A DNA stretch of 64,000 nt from Meandrina meandrites (lineage: Eukaryota; Cnidaria; Anthozoa; Scleractinia; Meandrinidae): positions 15,363,284-15,427,283 of the forward strand of contig OY855915.1 of assembly GCA_963693305.1 (NCBI GenBank), read 5' to 3'. The notes below the pieces were generated by a model. It was given only the letters and a program-made list of their open reading frames with translations. It was not told the DNA's origin and made no database searches. Numbering within the stretch: the first letter of the stretch is position 1; each line of letters opens with the position of its first letter. Position numbers and translations under genes: made by a program. Of the stretch, positions 1 through 62,399 are shown one piece after another.

Positions 1-851
1 ACCCGCTGGGAATGGCTTTGCTTATGAACGTGCAATTCCCAAGCGGTTGAAAACCGTGGAGAATTTGAAATTAAAAAAGCTCGTCCAAAAACACAGAATA
101 ATTAATTAAGCCATGCAGGTTTTCAAAGCGACGACGAAGCAAAAGCACCTGACTTTCTGTCCGAAATTCTTTGAACCGTACGAAAAAAAATACGATAAAA
201 CTTGGCATGAACCTTTGAAATATCGCGTTCTAGCTCTAGCTTGAAAATAATGCAAACCAAATCGACAGACTTTTTGCAAGTTGCAATCATATCATTTGTT
301 GGATTTTTTCAATAAAATAAATCGTTCATCATAATTGATTGCTAAGATTTGATATAAATCTTCGATCTTTTTAACTTTTATACACAAGTTTTAAGTGATA
401 TCATCAGCCTTTAAAGGGGTGGGTATTTGGTCAAGATAGCTATGCTACTTAATCAGCAGTGGCCTACAGCAGTTGAGACGGACAGAAAAATAAAGCAGCT
501 TTAAAAGCAAAATTAAGAAGTCTCTATTTCGTAAAATCTACGGTTAGGATTATCATGTAACTTGCTGTGAGTGAACTTTAATAGTTTGCCACCTTGTATA
601 TTAAAAATAATGACGATTTATTAAAAAAAGAAGGCTTCAGAAAACCGCTTATAACTTAGACCAATCTTCCTTGATCGTCACCATTACGATTTTTCATTAT
701 TTTAGGATTCAACTATCAGACTGTAAAAATTCTAAGAAATCGCTTAATATTTTCCTTGTAAAAACGCGTTTTAAAAAGGGACCCGTCAGACAAAGCTTAG
801 CAAAAAAAAAATACCCGCGGGCCATCTTAAATTAAATTTAATGTAGTCTTA
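1..851. other. AT-rich stretch, no gene recognised
   Basis: No open frame with recognisable protein similarity, no RNA gene and no clear repeat boundary was seen. The stretch ends at the TTA (849-851) that forms the left target-site duplication of the Harbinger-type element. Confidence 0.5.
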
Positions 852-1433
852 AGCCTGGTTTACACTAGCGACGGAAGCGACAGAAGCGGAGTCGTAAGCG
901 GAGTCGGAATCGGAAGAAAGTTCTGATCTAGTGTGAATCGGCGCGACGGAAGCGGAATCGTAAGCCTCGCTTTCAGCGTAAGCCTCGCTTTCATTTGCAG
1001 ACATTCAAGATGACGGACCCGGGAGATGAAGGGAGACTGCTGCTTTTAATTTGTTTTTGCTTTTTCTTCTCATACGACGAAGAACAAATCTGTAACGGAA
1101 CCAGAGAAGGAGAAGGCTGTGGGTACGTGGAGTATTTTTAAAAAGGAAAAGTCAAGGCGAATTTGAAAACCTTGTGAGAGAACGTCGTACGTCAGACAGA
1201 CAGCTCTACTTTCGATATGTTGCCAGTTTTGTATTTTGGTTTTCATAGTGATTGCGAGTGTTTTACAAACTTGTTCGACGTCCCAGATGCATTAAATAAA
1301 ATATAACACTCACCTCTACATAGTTTTTTGATTGGCTGATAATTCCGCTTCCGATTCCGATTCCGATCACCTTGTTCTCACTGGATCAGAAGCGACGGAA
1401 ACGGAAACGGCTCCGCTTCCGATTCCGTTTTTT

Positions 1434-1470
1434 TCTCGTGTCGTCATGACGTTGTCATGACGACACGAGA
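1434..1470. repeat. Perfect 17-bp-arm hairpin
   Basis: Arms at 1434-1450 and 1454-1470 are exact inverted copies (TCTCGTGTCGTCATGAC) with a GTT loop. It lies just inside the left subterminal repeats of the Harbinger-type element. Confidence 0.8.
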
Positions 1471-1889
1471 ATATGCGAGGGGGAGAAGGTGCATTCCAAG
1501 GTGCATTCCATGCGCGTTTGCTTTGTGAGGCCGCGGAATTTTCCCGCCATGTCAATATTTTTCCCGCCATGTCAAGATTTGCTTTGTGAGGCCGCCGGAT
1601 TTTGTGCGTGTTGTGAAAGAACAAATAATTTTTGTTTATAAGTAGGAGTTCAAAAATATTGCTGCATTGAAAGTTTTTTGCTTTTCTGCTGGTTCATTGT
1701 AATCGTTTGTCGGTTGGGAGTGTTTATTATAAATGGCTTTTTAGTTGAACAGAATTGAACTTGAATTTAAGGGAAAATCGCGGCGTAGAATGTAAAGCAG
1801 TGAAAGAGATGTATTAAATTTGAGCAGTTTTATTAGGTGAAATTTTTGTACATTTTTTAAATAGAATGGTTGAGACAATTAGGAGAGAG

Positions 1890-2195
1890 TGTTTGATTTA
1901 TGAACTTGCAGCGAACGCAAATTCTTAGTGGTCCAACAGGCAATATAAATGGAACAGAATCAGGCCCCTTTTAGCTGGCGACAGTGCCTATTCCCAAACG
2001 AACTGGCTAGTGAAACCCTAGCCGGACAGAGGACGCCTGACTCAGGAGCGGAGAAAGTTTAAAATCTAAAGGTCGGTGCGCTACGATCTGTAGTGGAACG
2101 AGCATTTGGCATGTTGAAAGTTCATTGGAGAATTGCGTTGAAAAAGGTTGGACAAAAAACGAGCATCCTAAAAAAGACTATGATTGCTACGTGAG
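1890..2195 (+). pseudogene. PIF/Harbinger transposase remnant (DDE domain)
   Basis: Translating with frame changes gives LLAGDSAYSQTNWLVKP, then RGRLTQERRKF, then VVERAFGMLKVHWRIALKK. These match the GDSAY (catalytic Asp) and VERAFGMLKxxWRI (catalytic Glu) blocks of Harbinger transposases. The frame is interrupted by stops after VKP and after KFKI and by a frameshift before VVERAF, so it is dead. The more N-terminal part of the transposase was not recognised. It lies within the element bounded by Harbinger-like TIRs and a TTA duplication. Confidence 0.75.
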
Positions 2196-2199
2196 TTTT

Positions 2200-2800
2200 G
2201 CACAACAATTGTATGTATCGTTTCAATAACAGAAGATAAACGATTAGATAAAGACAATTATTTTGATGCTAAATCTTTAAAAATGTCAACTATGGCGTTT
2301 GTTTGTTCCATTTGCCTGCTCTGGGCGTCACGGAACATTTCAGCTGATCGTTCAAATCTTGCGTTGTCCTGTTCCATACTCTTTTCACACATTTCAATAA
2401 AAGAACTCTGCATGCCAATCTGGAGTCGTACTTTCTCGCCTTTCTTTACTCAGGATGTTGAAATAGGGGAAGTCTTCTTTAATTTTCTGAATTCCATCTT
2501 CCACAGTCGAGCGAGATCGCTGCCTGAACTGCTTGAGTTCACTCGTACTCTAGATTCTGCTGCCGTTTCTTCACCTGCTGTAGCATTCTCTGGCTTTCTG
2601 GACACCTTTCTTTATACGAAGAATAGATATCGTTCCACATTTTTATTTTTTTCTTTGTGAAACTCCCCACAGCTTACTGAATTTGGGGGCCCACGCTTCA
2701 AGAAGTTGGTGCGTTTCTTTCTCAGTCCTGTCAGCAGACTTAACGCGAGGATTTTTCGTTTTGTGTTTGCCATAGCAAGTACTTCGACATCACTTGCAAC
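2200..2800 (-). pseudogene. Harbinger Myb/SANT-like accessory protein remnant
   Basis: On the minus strand, frame-shifted segments read RTEKETHQLLEAWAPKFSKLW and then WNDIYSSYKERCP followed by SQRMLQQVKKRQQNLEYE. This is the pattern of the Myb/SANT-type DNA-binding protein carried as the second gene of PIF/Harbinger elements. A frameshift separates the two blocks and no single frame covers them. It is convergent with the transposase remnant upstream. I infer it served as the element's DNA-binding partner before decay. Confidence 0.6.
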
Positions 2801-2955
2801 TGAAGACTGAGGCGATGGCATGCTTCTTGCCAGTAGAATTGGTGATCATCGAGAAATGTTTATCAGTATGCCGAGATAAAATCATTTTAAGTCAGCTGCG
2901 TTAGGGGGCTAAAAAAAGCTTGCTTGACTTATCTTACAAACGTCTCAAAAGTTAA

Positions 2956-5306
2956 AGGGCAACTGTTGGCTAGAAAACTATATTTCAGTAAAAGCTTCCG
3001 AATGTTTCCAAAATTACACAGGAAGCAAAAAAATTGAATTCAGAAGCTTTTTTACCGGTTAATTTTAACGTAAAACTTCGTATTTTACGTGACATTTCGC
3101 CATGGATGCTTCGATTATGATCACGAGATGTGATACGTCACAGGTGTGGAACCGCAACAAGTCACGAACATGGCTGACTCAAATTCTTGCAGTGAGAACT
3201 CAACTTCTGCTAGCGACTCCACTGATTTTTAGAGAGCTATAGGAGGGGATATGTCAGGGGATAATTAAGAACCTTCTATGGTATTTCAACCTTGGCGTTT
3301 TGAGCCTCCAGGGAAAAAACAGCGAGACAGAGAAAGGGAGTAAAATATCGAACCTCCTCACCGCCGACGGCGACGAATGGTGAGTGAATTGAAGTCCTAA
3401 ATGTACAGTTTCTTTCTCTATTACCTCGGCCAGTTGTTTGTGAGCTAAGACAAAGCCTTGTTTTTATTTGCATGTACGCAAGAAGCTGAATTAAACATGC
3501 TTTTATACAACCAAACTGTTTGCTGCATTTTGTTGTTTATATTCGGTCTTCAAATATTTTTGCTCATGTTTATCACAATAGGTTTTGACCTTTTGAGCTT
3601 CAGCCTAATGTGCACTATCTATCTTGTGCGTTTGAAAGCTTGCAAATACAGAAACGCAAGTTAAATTCTTTGTCTCTTTTGTGTTACCGATTTTTCTAAA
3701 TTCTGCTCGAAAACGAAGAATTCTGCCGGCGAAATGCTAGCTACCGAAACTAGACTATCCGAAATTCTGCGGCAGATTTTATCTAGAACATACACAGGCT
3801 TGCAGTTAAATATGGACAAAACTCTCCTGGGTCTCTTCACTTCTTTTGTTGGGAGAAGGGAGTTTGCGCTTTCTGTAGTTGAAACAACTTGCCTCGAGGA
3901 AACTTTGTTCAAGGTTGTTCGTGCTTGTATGCGTAAAACTGTACTGAGAATGATTTTGTAAACTGATTACTGCCACCGGGACTATTACACGACCCTGCGT
4001 GATTTTATATTTATCGGTATAATTAAGTTGTCATGTTTTTATTTTGCAATTTCTTATCTTTTTGCGAAAAGAACCCCCACGAAAATCGAAAATTGTGCTG
4101 TGTTTGGCTCCTTATTGCTTTCGCGTTTGCTTGCGTTTTAATTCATGGTTTGCATTTGAAATGGTCGTTGCGCTCTTCGTGTCTTACAACATTTGGCATG
4201 TTTTCCTTTAGTTATCTCGTCAACTGACATCTGCTCGAATCTGCACACGAAACTGTTTCGTGGTCAGGCTAGGGAGGGTGAAGGGAAAGAGCGTGACACG
4301 CTTTCATACCCGGGTTTTATGCTACACCCCAGGTTGCCTAATTTACAACAATTGTTTCTCAAAAGGAATCACAGAATAAGTAGTTCACGCAACACTTCTT
4401 CTCTTAGTTATCCGGATATTGTTTTATATTTGATTCCCCATTTCTTCGTATAATTTTATATCCTGCGAGAGCGCCTCTGCTAGCGCGCGGGGTAGTGGCT
4501 TCTTATTGCGCAGTACTGACCTGCACGCAAATCACGCGCGCCTTTCGAAGGCATATACTTCAAAGAAACACTACATTTGCTGGTGGGAATTGCATTCTAT
4601 TTTGGCAATTAACAGCAGGAGAAATCTGAGGGTGGCGACAAATTTCTCAACAACAGAATCAAAATATATCGGTCTGTTTCCGAACGCGTGGATTTCGCTT
4701 ACATATAGGACATATAGAGGCTCAGTATTCCTGCTCATAAATGAAGAGATTTCTGACAAATTATGGGAGTCAGCACTCGCAGACCCTTTTCAATTTACTA
4801 TCTACTCCAGACAAAAGGCATCTTTATCACGATATGGTGCAAGAGAGGATGCATCGTATTATAAAGCTATGTACATTTGCTGACCTTAGAAGGCCGATCA
4901 ATCTGACGGATTTGTTTCGTTTCACGGCACATGATTTACTCTTTTTAAGTTTATTTCCTTTCATATTTAAGCACTGAAGCACTACCTTTTTTATCTTGGA
5001 CATCATTGAACAGCATAGGGTCTCTCTCCTTGTCATTCTCATTTATGAAGAGACGCTTGGCGTGTTTTCCTCTTATCAGAAGCATGCAAAAGTAAATCTG
5101 CCTTCCACACCTGTGACGTAGCATCACGTGATGTACCAAAATCCGAACGTTTTCAAAATGGCTGCCAAATTGGCGTAAAAGAAAATTCGTAGTAAATTCA
5201 TTTTGGCCGATATCTTTAAAATTTTACCTTGTAAAGATTCCCGTGTGCTATAAACAACTTAAAGAAAAAATAAACAAATCGGGGTAAATTTCCCAAGAGT
5301 TGCCCT
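2956..5306. mobile_element. TTAA-flanked DNA element nested in the Harbinger copy
   Basis: The left end is AGGGCAACTGTTGGC and the right end is the inverted CCAAGAGTTGCCCT. TTAA sits directly outside both (2952-2955 and 5307-5310). Further inside, 3113-3163 and 5104-5165 are also inverted copies around TGTGACGT and CACAGGTGTGG. The 2351-bp length and TTAA duplication suit Kolobok or piggyBac superfamily elements. The interior has short open frames of up to 125 codons, none of which I recognise, so it is probably non-autonomous. Confidence 0.65.
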
Positions 5307-5310
5307 TTAA

Positions 5311-6840
5311 CAAGGTCAAAGACAGACCTCACGCTAAGTAACCCAGATAAGAAGATGTGGTGATATTCGGCCGGGATGGGAGCTGCAAACAGGAGCGGGA
5401 AGCAGGAATTTCAAGAAAGAGCCGGAGCGGGATTTTGAGAATCTTTACGGAAAGTTTTTTCGTAACTGCATAAAATGTAATTAACAAAATTTGACTGGAA
5501 CAAATTGCTTGATCTGTGTAGCGGTGTAGAGTTTCAAGTACGGAATAGGTTAATAGTGTAGTGTGTCAAATTTATATAGTTGCGGTTACACATCGTCCTT
5601 TTAACATGGTAAAAGGGCTCTTTACCTCGGGAAACTCACAAATAGAGAGGACGTTTTTTTGGTAAATATCATAAATAATATGTGCTATGTCATTTTGTTT
5701 TCCGCGTGCTTTGTAATTTTGTTTTCCCGGGTGTTTTGTCATTTTCATGGCCTGTTCGCCATTTTTATTTCCCGCTTATGAAAGAAAAAAGACTAAAAAT
5801 TATCTCAGCAAAATGTTCCCCCAAGGTAAATTAATGGCGGTGCGAAAAAGAACAAAAGAATCGCCCATGAAAGTTACCGAGGCAAATCGGTAGGTTTTCC
5901 AAGTACCCCAAGATAAAATGACCAATCGTGAGGCAAACCTCAAAGATAAGCAAATAAAATAAACAGAGAATTTGAAATTAAATATGATGGCGTGAGGTTT
6001 AGATTTCCTGAGGTCAACTTTGCGTGTTCAAGGCAGCAAAAACGTGGTCTTTCTTAGAATCATGGCTTGATGGCTTGCTGATTTGTAAGTAATATAAGTG
6101 CTATTTTTTTGTGGAAATTTGACGTTTAAATACAACACTAGTCAAGGAAGATCTACTAGTGCGTTTTCTTATATGTATTTCGATTTCATCTCAAGGTTTT
6201 GAAAAATGCAACAAAGAGATTTATATAAACGGAGTCTTCGCCTTCTATTTCTTCGCTGTCTGAAATACTGACATAACAAAGCAGTAGAGGACTGTCGAAA
6301 GAGTATAAATAATAAAAGCGAGATGATGCTAAGTAAGCACCCTCGTATTGCCCATTTTCGCATTTCGCGCCAAAAACAGTATGAAAAATTGACCTTGGTA
6401 AAGTGTTAAGTGTGTGACCGCAAACACCTCGGTAACGTATTCCCGCGGTGAGTTTACCTTGGTGTTATTTACCTTGGGAATGCTATTTGCCTGGGTATGT
6501 GTAAAACGTTCGTTACAAAACATATCGGCATTTCTATTTTCAGCGTTTTCGTCACAAGAAACATGTATGAAATACTCTATTTTCTGATATTGTTCTTTGA
6601 TCGTTAAAAACGGGCAATAAATAACAAAAGAAATTGAAAACTTCGCAAAACGTTGGCGCAAGGAGGTGAAGTGGGGGACGAGTGCTTCGAGTAACGCTCA
6701 ATTCCTCTTGCGTTCAGTTTTCGTCGGAAATAGAGAGGACTCTGTCATTTTGTTTTCCCGCCTGTTCGCCATTTTTATTTCTCGCGTATGGAAAAAGAAG
6801 ACTAAATATTATCCCAGCAAAATGTTGCCCCGTCTCTGCT
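5311..6840. repeat. Harbinger interior with direct repeat
   Basis: Segments near 5638-5830 and 6728-6830 are direct copies: both contain AATAGAGAGGAC, then CTGTTCGCCATTTTTATTTC, then GCAAAATGTT. They lie about 1.1 kb apart, and the first copy has a small expansion (TTTGTTTTCC repeated). No intact gene was seen. Confidence 0.55.
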
Positions 6841-6984
6841 TTCCCTATCCCCGGATATGGTAAATTTTCTAAGAAAACCTATTTTTTTAGTGGCGCGAAA
6901 GTCTTTAATGAACTCCCTGTAAATATTGCAAGCGTAAATAACATACAAGCTTTTTGCGGCCTAGCAAAACATTTACTTTTATAA
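6840..6984 (+). pseudogene. Fragment resembling the C-terminus of a LINE reverse transcriptase
   Basis: The frame ends with FSGAKVFNELPVNIASVNNI followed by a short tail. This resembles the 'RGPKxFNxLPxxIRxxxSLxxFK' ending of CR1/L2-like retrotransposon ORF2 proteins. It is short, has no RT catalytic core, and could be coincidental. It lies near the right end of the Harbinger-like element, so it would be an older insertion. Confidence 0.35.
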
Positions 6985-7559
6985 TAACTTTTTAGTAAAG
7001 TATATTTTAATCCCTTTTTGACTGACACGAGACAGCCCAAAGGGCCTTTGATTTGATTTACACTGGATCGGAACACTACTTACGCTTCCGATTCCGTCGC
7101 TAGGGTGAACCAGCCTTTACAGGAAAAGAATGACCAGAGTGCAGCCGACCTATAACACGATATACTATGTATAGCTTGAACGAGGCAAAAAAAAAATCTT
7201 GACCATACTTTGTTAAAAGCACGCAAGGAAGAAGACGGAGTGACTAAACCACGAAAGAAGTGTAGGACGAGCCGCGGGCAAGTGTTTCTTTCCACTTTTT
7301 GAGTGCTCTCGTCACTTTCTTGAGAGCTTCATATCAGAACAAAGGACTTCTATTTGTTTTATAAAAAGTTTTACATTTGTAGAGAGATTTTATTCTTAGG
7401 TTGCGCGCGCGGAATGGTGCAACGGAGTGTACGTAGTTTCGTCAACACAGTTTTGTTTTGCAAAATTCTTTTCAAAGTTAAGAGTGCCTGAATTCCTTCA
7501 ATAAAACGCACAAGTTCAGGTCTTTTAGTTTTTCTTTAAAGCTGTTCTAATTTAGTCAT

Positions 7560-7748
7560 GAAATTTCTTTTGGTTTGCAAATGGAAGAAATTGTAATGAT
7601 CAGTAGTGTTGTATATATCTTAGTTTTTACCTCTTTTTATGGCTGTTTGCTGTATATTTTATCTACTTTTATAGATTGTTTCATTTTGTAAAGCGCCTTA
7701 GAACTTTTGGTAAGGCGCTATATAAATTTATTTTTTATTATTATTAAT
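7560..7748 (+). mobile_element. L2/CR1-type LINE 3' tail
   Basis: The text AAGCGCCTTAGAAC...TAAGGCGCTATATAAAT, followed by a TTATTATTATTA tail, is the classic 3' end of L2-clade LINEs. They carry a small hairpin (here 7692-7719) and a short A/T microsatellite tail. No coding part is attached directly, so this is a 5'-truncated copy. Confidence 0.7.
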
Positions 7749-8422
7749 AGCATCACGCACGCACAAAACAAAACATGATGTCGAGAGCATCCGTTAGTTT
7801 CGTGCCTTGTAAAAGCATGGATAGTTCTGCTTTTTAAGCACGCGGGAATTTTTAAGAAGCTAAGAGAAGTGCATAGAGAAGCACGAGGCGCAGCCAAGTG
7901 CTTCTCGCACTCCTCGAATGTTCTTAAAAAAATCCAAAGTGCTTATATAACTCAACAATGCACGAGCATTATTATTTTTTGAATCTCTTTTATAAAATGT
8001 GAGACATTGCGCGCACTCAAACTTGTGACGTAAACCCCGCTGATGACGCCTGAAAGGATACCGCGAGAATCAGTGGGTGTAATGTACAACACAATCGTTT
8101 TTGATAGTCTTCGGTGAGCATAACTAATCGATTTTCTGAATAGTCCACAATTACTGAGCTGATTTTCTTTTTATCAACACCCGTTCGTACCACTCGACAT
8201 CTTTGGAAGTATTTCTCTGTAACTCTTGTATTTCATTTACAGCGTAAGCAACAGTTTTTACGTACGCACTTCAAAAGGCAAAATAAAAACTATCAAACGA
8301 AATTAAAAAGCAAAGTATTTAATAGAGAATTTCCTTTGTACAACACCTACTCTAAAGCACACTGCTTCTACACTACCACACACCAGTAGAAACTTATTTG
8401 CAGTTTACAGTTTGCGCGCTTG
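7749..8422. other. Intergenic DNA beyond the dynein 3' end
   Basis: No gene was recognised. At 7850-7980 there is a partly palindromic stretch around GCACGAGGCGCAGCCAAGTG that is repeat-like. The rest is unremarkable AT-rich sequence. Confidence 0.4.
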
Positions 8423-8428
8423 TTTATT
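8423..8428 (-). terminator. Poly(A) signal AATAAA of the dynein gene
   Basis: The plus strand reads TTTATT, so the minus strand has AATAAA about 130 nt after the dynein stop codon. It is followed within 35 nt by a GT-rich stretch (CTGGTGTGTGGTAGTG), as expected of a cleavage and polyadenylation site. It is the only canonical signal I noticed this close to the stop. Confidence 0.6.
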
Positions 8429-8557
8429 CATTCACAGGATCTAAAACAAGCAAAAAGATTCAAAGAAAATATACGCCTTATGTGAGTATCGGGTGTAAAA
8501 TGAGTAAATACGTGTACTCATGCACGACTGACTATATACATGACACAATTTATCCGC

Positions 8558-60107
<51,550 letters not shown>

Positions 60108-60442
60108 TAGTCTTATTGTTCATTCAGAGCTTACGCATCTTTAAAGTTTCTATTACAGTAAAATGGCAGCAACAACGAATTCAATTTCGAGAGCAATACT
60201 TCTCATCACAAGCGAAACGTAATTTTTGCTTACAAAAAATCCCGAGAGAGGAAAGGACCAGCGAACAACTTCGCCATCTTTTTTGTTCACTGTAACTATG
60301 ACAACAAATCCCATCGAAACCAAATCGACCAAAATCGACCGACATCGAGCGACGTTATCACCAGTCTTACTCGTCTTTATACGATGGAGCTTAGTTGAGG
60401 CGCCTAGGCACCAGTGCAGTCGTGCAGTGCGGGAGCTGCAAA
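60108..60442. promoter_or_regulatory. Shared bidirectional promoter region
   Basis: Only 335 bp separate the dynein ATG (minus) from the dehydratase-like ATG (plus), and the genes diverge. No TATA box is evident on either side. An X-box-like palindrome lies within it. It must also hold both 5' UTRs unless upstream non-coding exons exist. Confidence 0.7.
60292..60305. promoter_or_regulatory. Candidate RFX X-box
   Basis: GTAACTATGACAAC is an imperfect palindrome fitting the RFX half-sites GTNRCY and RGYAAC with a 2-nt spacer (one mismatch). It lies about 185 bp upstream of the dynein start. RFX factors acting through X-boxes at such distances are established regulators of ciliary genes. Confidence 0.45.
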
Positions 60443-60591
60443 ATGGCGGAGAGGAAACTTGTCTCGGATTTGCGAACACCAGCATTTCTGATTGAGTTAG
60501 AGACAGTAAAAAACAATTGTAAAGCCATGATTGAAAGATGCAAAAGCCTTGGAGTTCAACTGCGGACAAATATGAAGACCCACAGAACACT
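60443..60591 (+). CDS. D-serine dehydratase-like PLP enzyme, first exon (partial gene)
   Basis: ATG follows CTGCAAA and the exon ends at donor gtaagt (60592). It encodes RTPAFLIELETVKNNCKAMI, then SLGVQLRTNMKTHRT. This is the start of the alanine-racemase-like (fold III) N-terminal barrel of eukaryotic D-serine dehydratase and D-threo-3-hydroxyaspartate dehydratase. The family uses the Lys of its MKTHK/VKTHK strand to hold PLP; that Lys is present, while the second Lys is Arg. These enzymes deaminate D-amino acids such as D-serine to pyruvate and ammonia. No second exon was recognised before 64000. Head-to-head with DNAH7. Confidence 0.75.
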
Positions 60592-60783
60592 GTAAGTATT
60601 GTTCAACCCTTCCACTCCCGTGGGAATTCATGGTCACGTTACCTAAGCTTATATTTTTTTTTGTCTCGACGAAACGCCCATACATTTGCTTATAATAAAC
60701 CCCGTTAATGCGGCCAATGGCCACACTCTGAAATCCCAACCTGTATCCTTTCTTAGATGCCAAGGTTTTTGGTTGTTTGGAGT

Positions 60784-60953
60784 GAGAAATGTACTTGGGC
60801 CGAGGCCCGGAGGGCTGAACTTACAGGGCGGTCTGGGGGCATGCCCCCCCACCCACCCCCGCCAAAAATGAGAAATGTACTTGGGCCGAGTCCTGGAGGG
60901 CTGATCTTACAGGGCGGTCTGGGGGCATGCCCCCCCCCACCCCCGCCAAAAAA
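60784..60953. repeat. Tandem duplication, 86-bp unit
   Basis: Units 60784-60869 and 60870-60953 both run GAGAAATGTACTTGGGCCGA through GGGCGGTCTGGGGGCATGCC and CCCGCCAAAAA. They differ at a few sites and in C-run length. Each unit contains the palindrome GGGGGCATGCCCCC. It lies in intron 1 of the dehydratase-like gene. Confidence 0.9.
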
Positions 60954-61213
60954 TTAATTAAAAATCAACGTTGCAGAGAAGCAATTTCTTCAATTCTGGA
61001 CCACCATTTTTTTAAACCATTACCGATTTAAAGATCGACTCTGATCTTGTACCCAGATCTCCCTTGGCCATGGACTGACAGATCGGGGTACGGGTAGATG
61101 AGATCCAGCTATGACGGTGAACAGTGATGGACAAAAGAATGATCCCCTCCCCTAGTCCATGGACTACCCCAATGGACTACCCAAAAGGACTACCAAAATG
61201 GACTCCCAGAGAG

Positions 61214-62375
61214 GTAGCCTGTGTACAGCCATCCCGTTCCCCTCAAAAAATTGGGGAGGGAACGTCTGTGTTATGGCGGCGTTAATCGTGTTCCGCGGCG
61301 GGTGGTTTCCCTGGAATGTGTGGGAAATGATCTGATTGGCTTTCACTTAAATTATTTTAATTTATTCTGCATAATACCAAAACCGTGTTTTGATTGGCTA
61401 AAATTTTCGCGGGTATTAGCTGGAGTAATTCCAAATCATTCCAGCGAGCGCGCGAGTCGACATGCTATGATGAGTTCATCTTCAATTATTTGTGTGCTCG
61501 GAAGAGTCCAGCATTCAACGCAAGGCAAGGAATATTATCGTTGGACATCAAAGTAGAGATAAACTCTGTCCACATTTAATTTGCAAAAATTGTCTCACCT
61601 TGCTGAAGATACGGTGTAATGGGGGTTGACAGGCCATAACGACTCCTACGTTCGTGGCATTTGTATTTGCCGTATTGTCAGAAATTTGTTCTGTCGACCT
61701 TTTAGCTTCTCTCTTGTTTCTGAAGGGCACTATATGTTGTATCAGGCAGTAAAGGTTGAGTAGAGCGGTAAAGCTGTGGTCTAGCAAATGTCCGGCAAGA
61801 GGTTAAGCTCTGCACAGTTTCCTGTTACTAAAACTTGACATCTCTAGCTCTGTAATTTACCACACGTTTCGCTAACGCGGTTTATTTTGGCTCATTTCTA
61901 TTTGCAAGATATGCTATTAGCTCTCAAAGTGTTCACTCTGGAAGGACGAGGTCTGAAATTTCCAAATGTTGATTACTTGCATTTATATTTGCGATGCCGG
62001 GCCCAACTTTGAAATTAATACTGTTGCAAGATGTATTGATCTTATCACGGATGGCCGGCCTCGCCAGACTGTTGTAGCTTTACTCTGAGAAAGCTAAAAG
62101 TTGATTTTACGGAGACATACGGTGTACGATGAGTATCATGGGTTAAAATCTTGAAAAGTTTGATTGAGCGTTTTGTCTGTTGAGGTCTATGATTAGTTTC
62201 AACCTCCCTTGTTTGTTGCGTTACGTTCACCACGATTCAAATGAAGACATTGAAGACATTGATGTGAAATTTAAATCGAGAACAGCAGGATACTGGAACA
62301 CGATTAACGCCGCCATAACACAGACGTTCCCTCCCCGATTTTTTGAGGGGAGTGGGACGGCTGTAATCAGGTTAC
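61214..62375. mobile_element. TIR element with 7-8-bp target duplication
   Basis: The first about 95 bp (TAGCCTGTGTACAGCC onward, through GGGAGGGAACGTCTGTGTTA and GGCGGCGTTAATCGTGTTCC) are repeated inverted at about 62297-62375. CAGAGAGG flanks both sides (61207-61214 and 62376-62383). An 8-bp duplication suggests a hAT- or P-type element. At 1.16 kb with no recognised transposase, it is non-autonomous. Confidence 0.75.
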
Positions 62376-62399
62376 CAGAGAGGGTACTCAAAAATTTTA

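Larger units (their letters stand above)
852..7116. mobile_element. PIF/Harbinger-type DNA transposon, decayed, with nested insertion
   Basis: The left end reads AGCCTGGTTTACACTAGCGA and the right end is its inverted near-copy (CGCTAGGGTGAACCAGCCT). Both are flanked by TTA (849-851 and 7117-7119), the 3-bp duplication typical of PIF/Harbinger. Both ends carry many GGAAGCGG/CCGATTCC subterminal repeats, also at 1345-1430. Inside are remnants of both Harbinger genes: a DDE transposase on the plus strand and a Myb/SANT-like protein on the minus strand. A separate TTAA-flanked element (2956-5306) is nested inside, so the original element was about 3.9 kb. All frames are broken, so it is not autonomous. 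The end pairing is inferred from TIR and duplication match. The alternative is two half-elements that happen to face each other. Confidence 0.7.

Noticed and set aside
60153..60590. 145-codon minus-strand open frame across the shared promoter
   Set aside because: It overlaps the dehydratase-like exon in antisense and has no recognisable protein similarity; probably chance in a GC-richer region.
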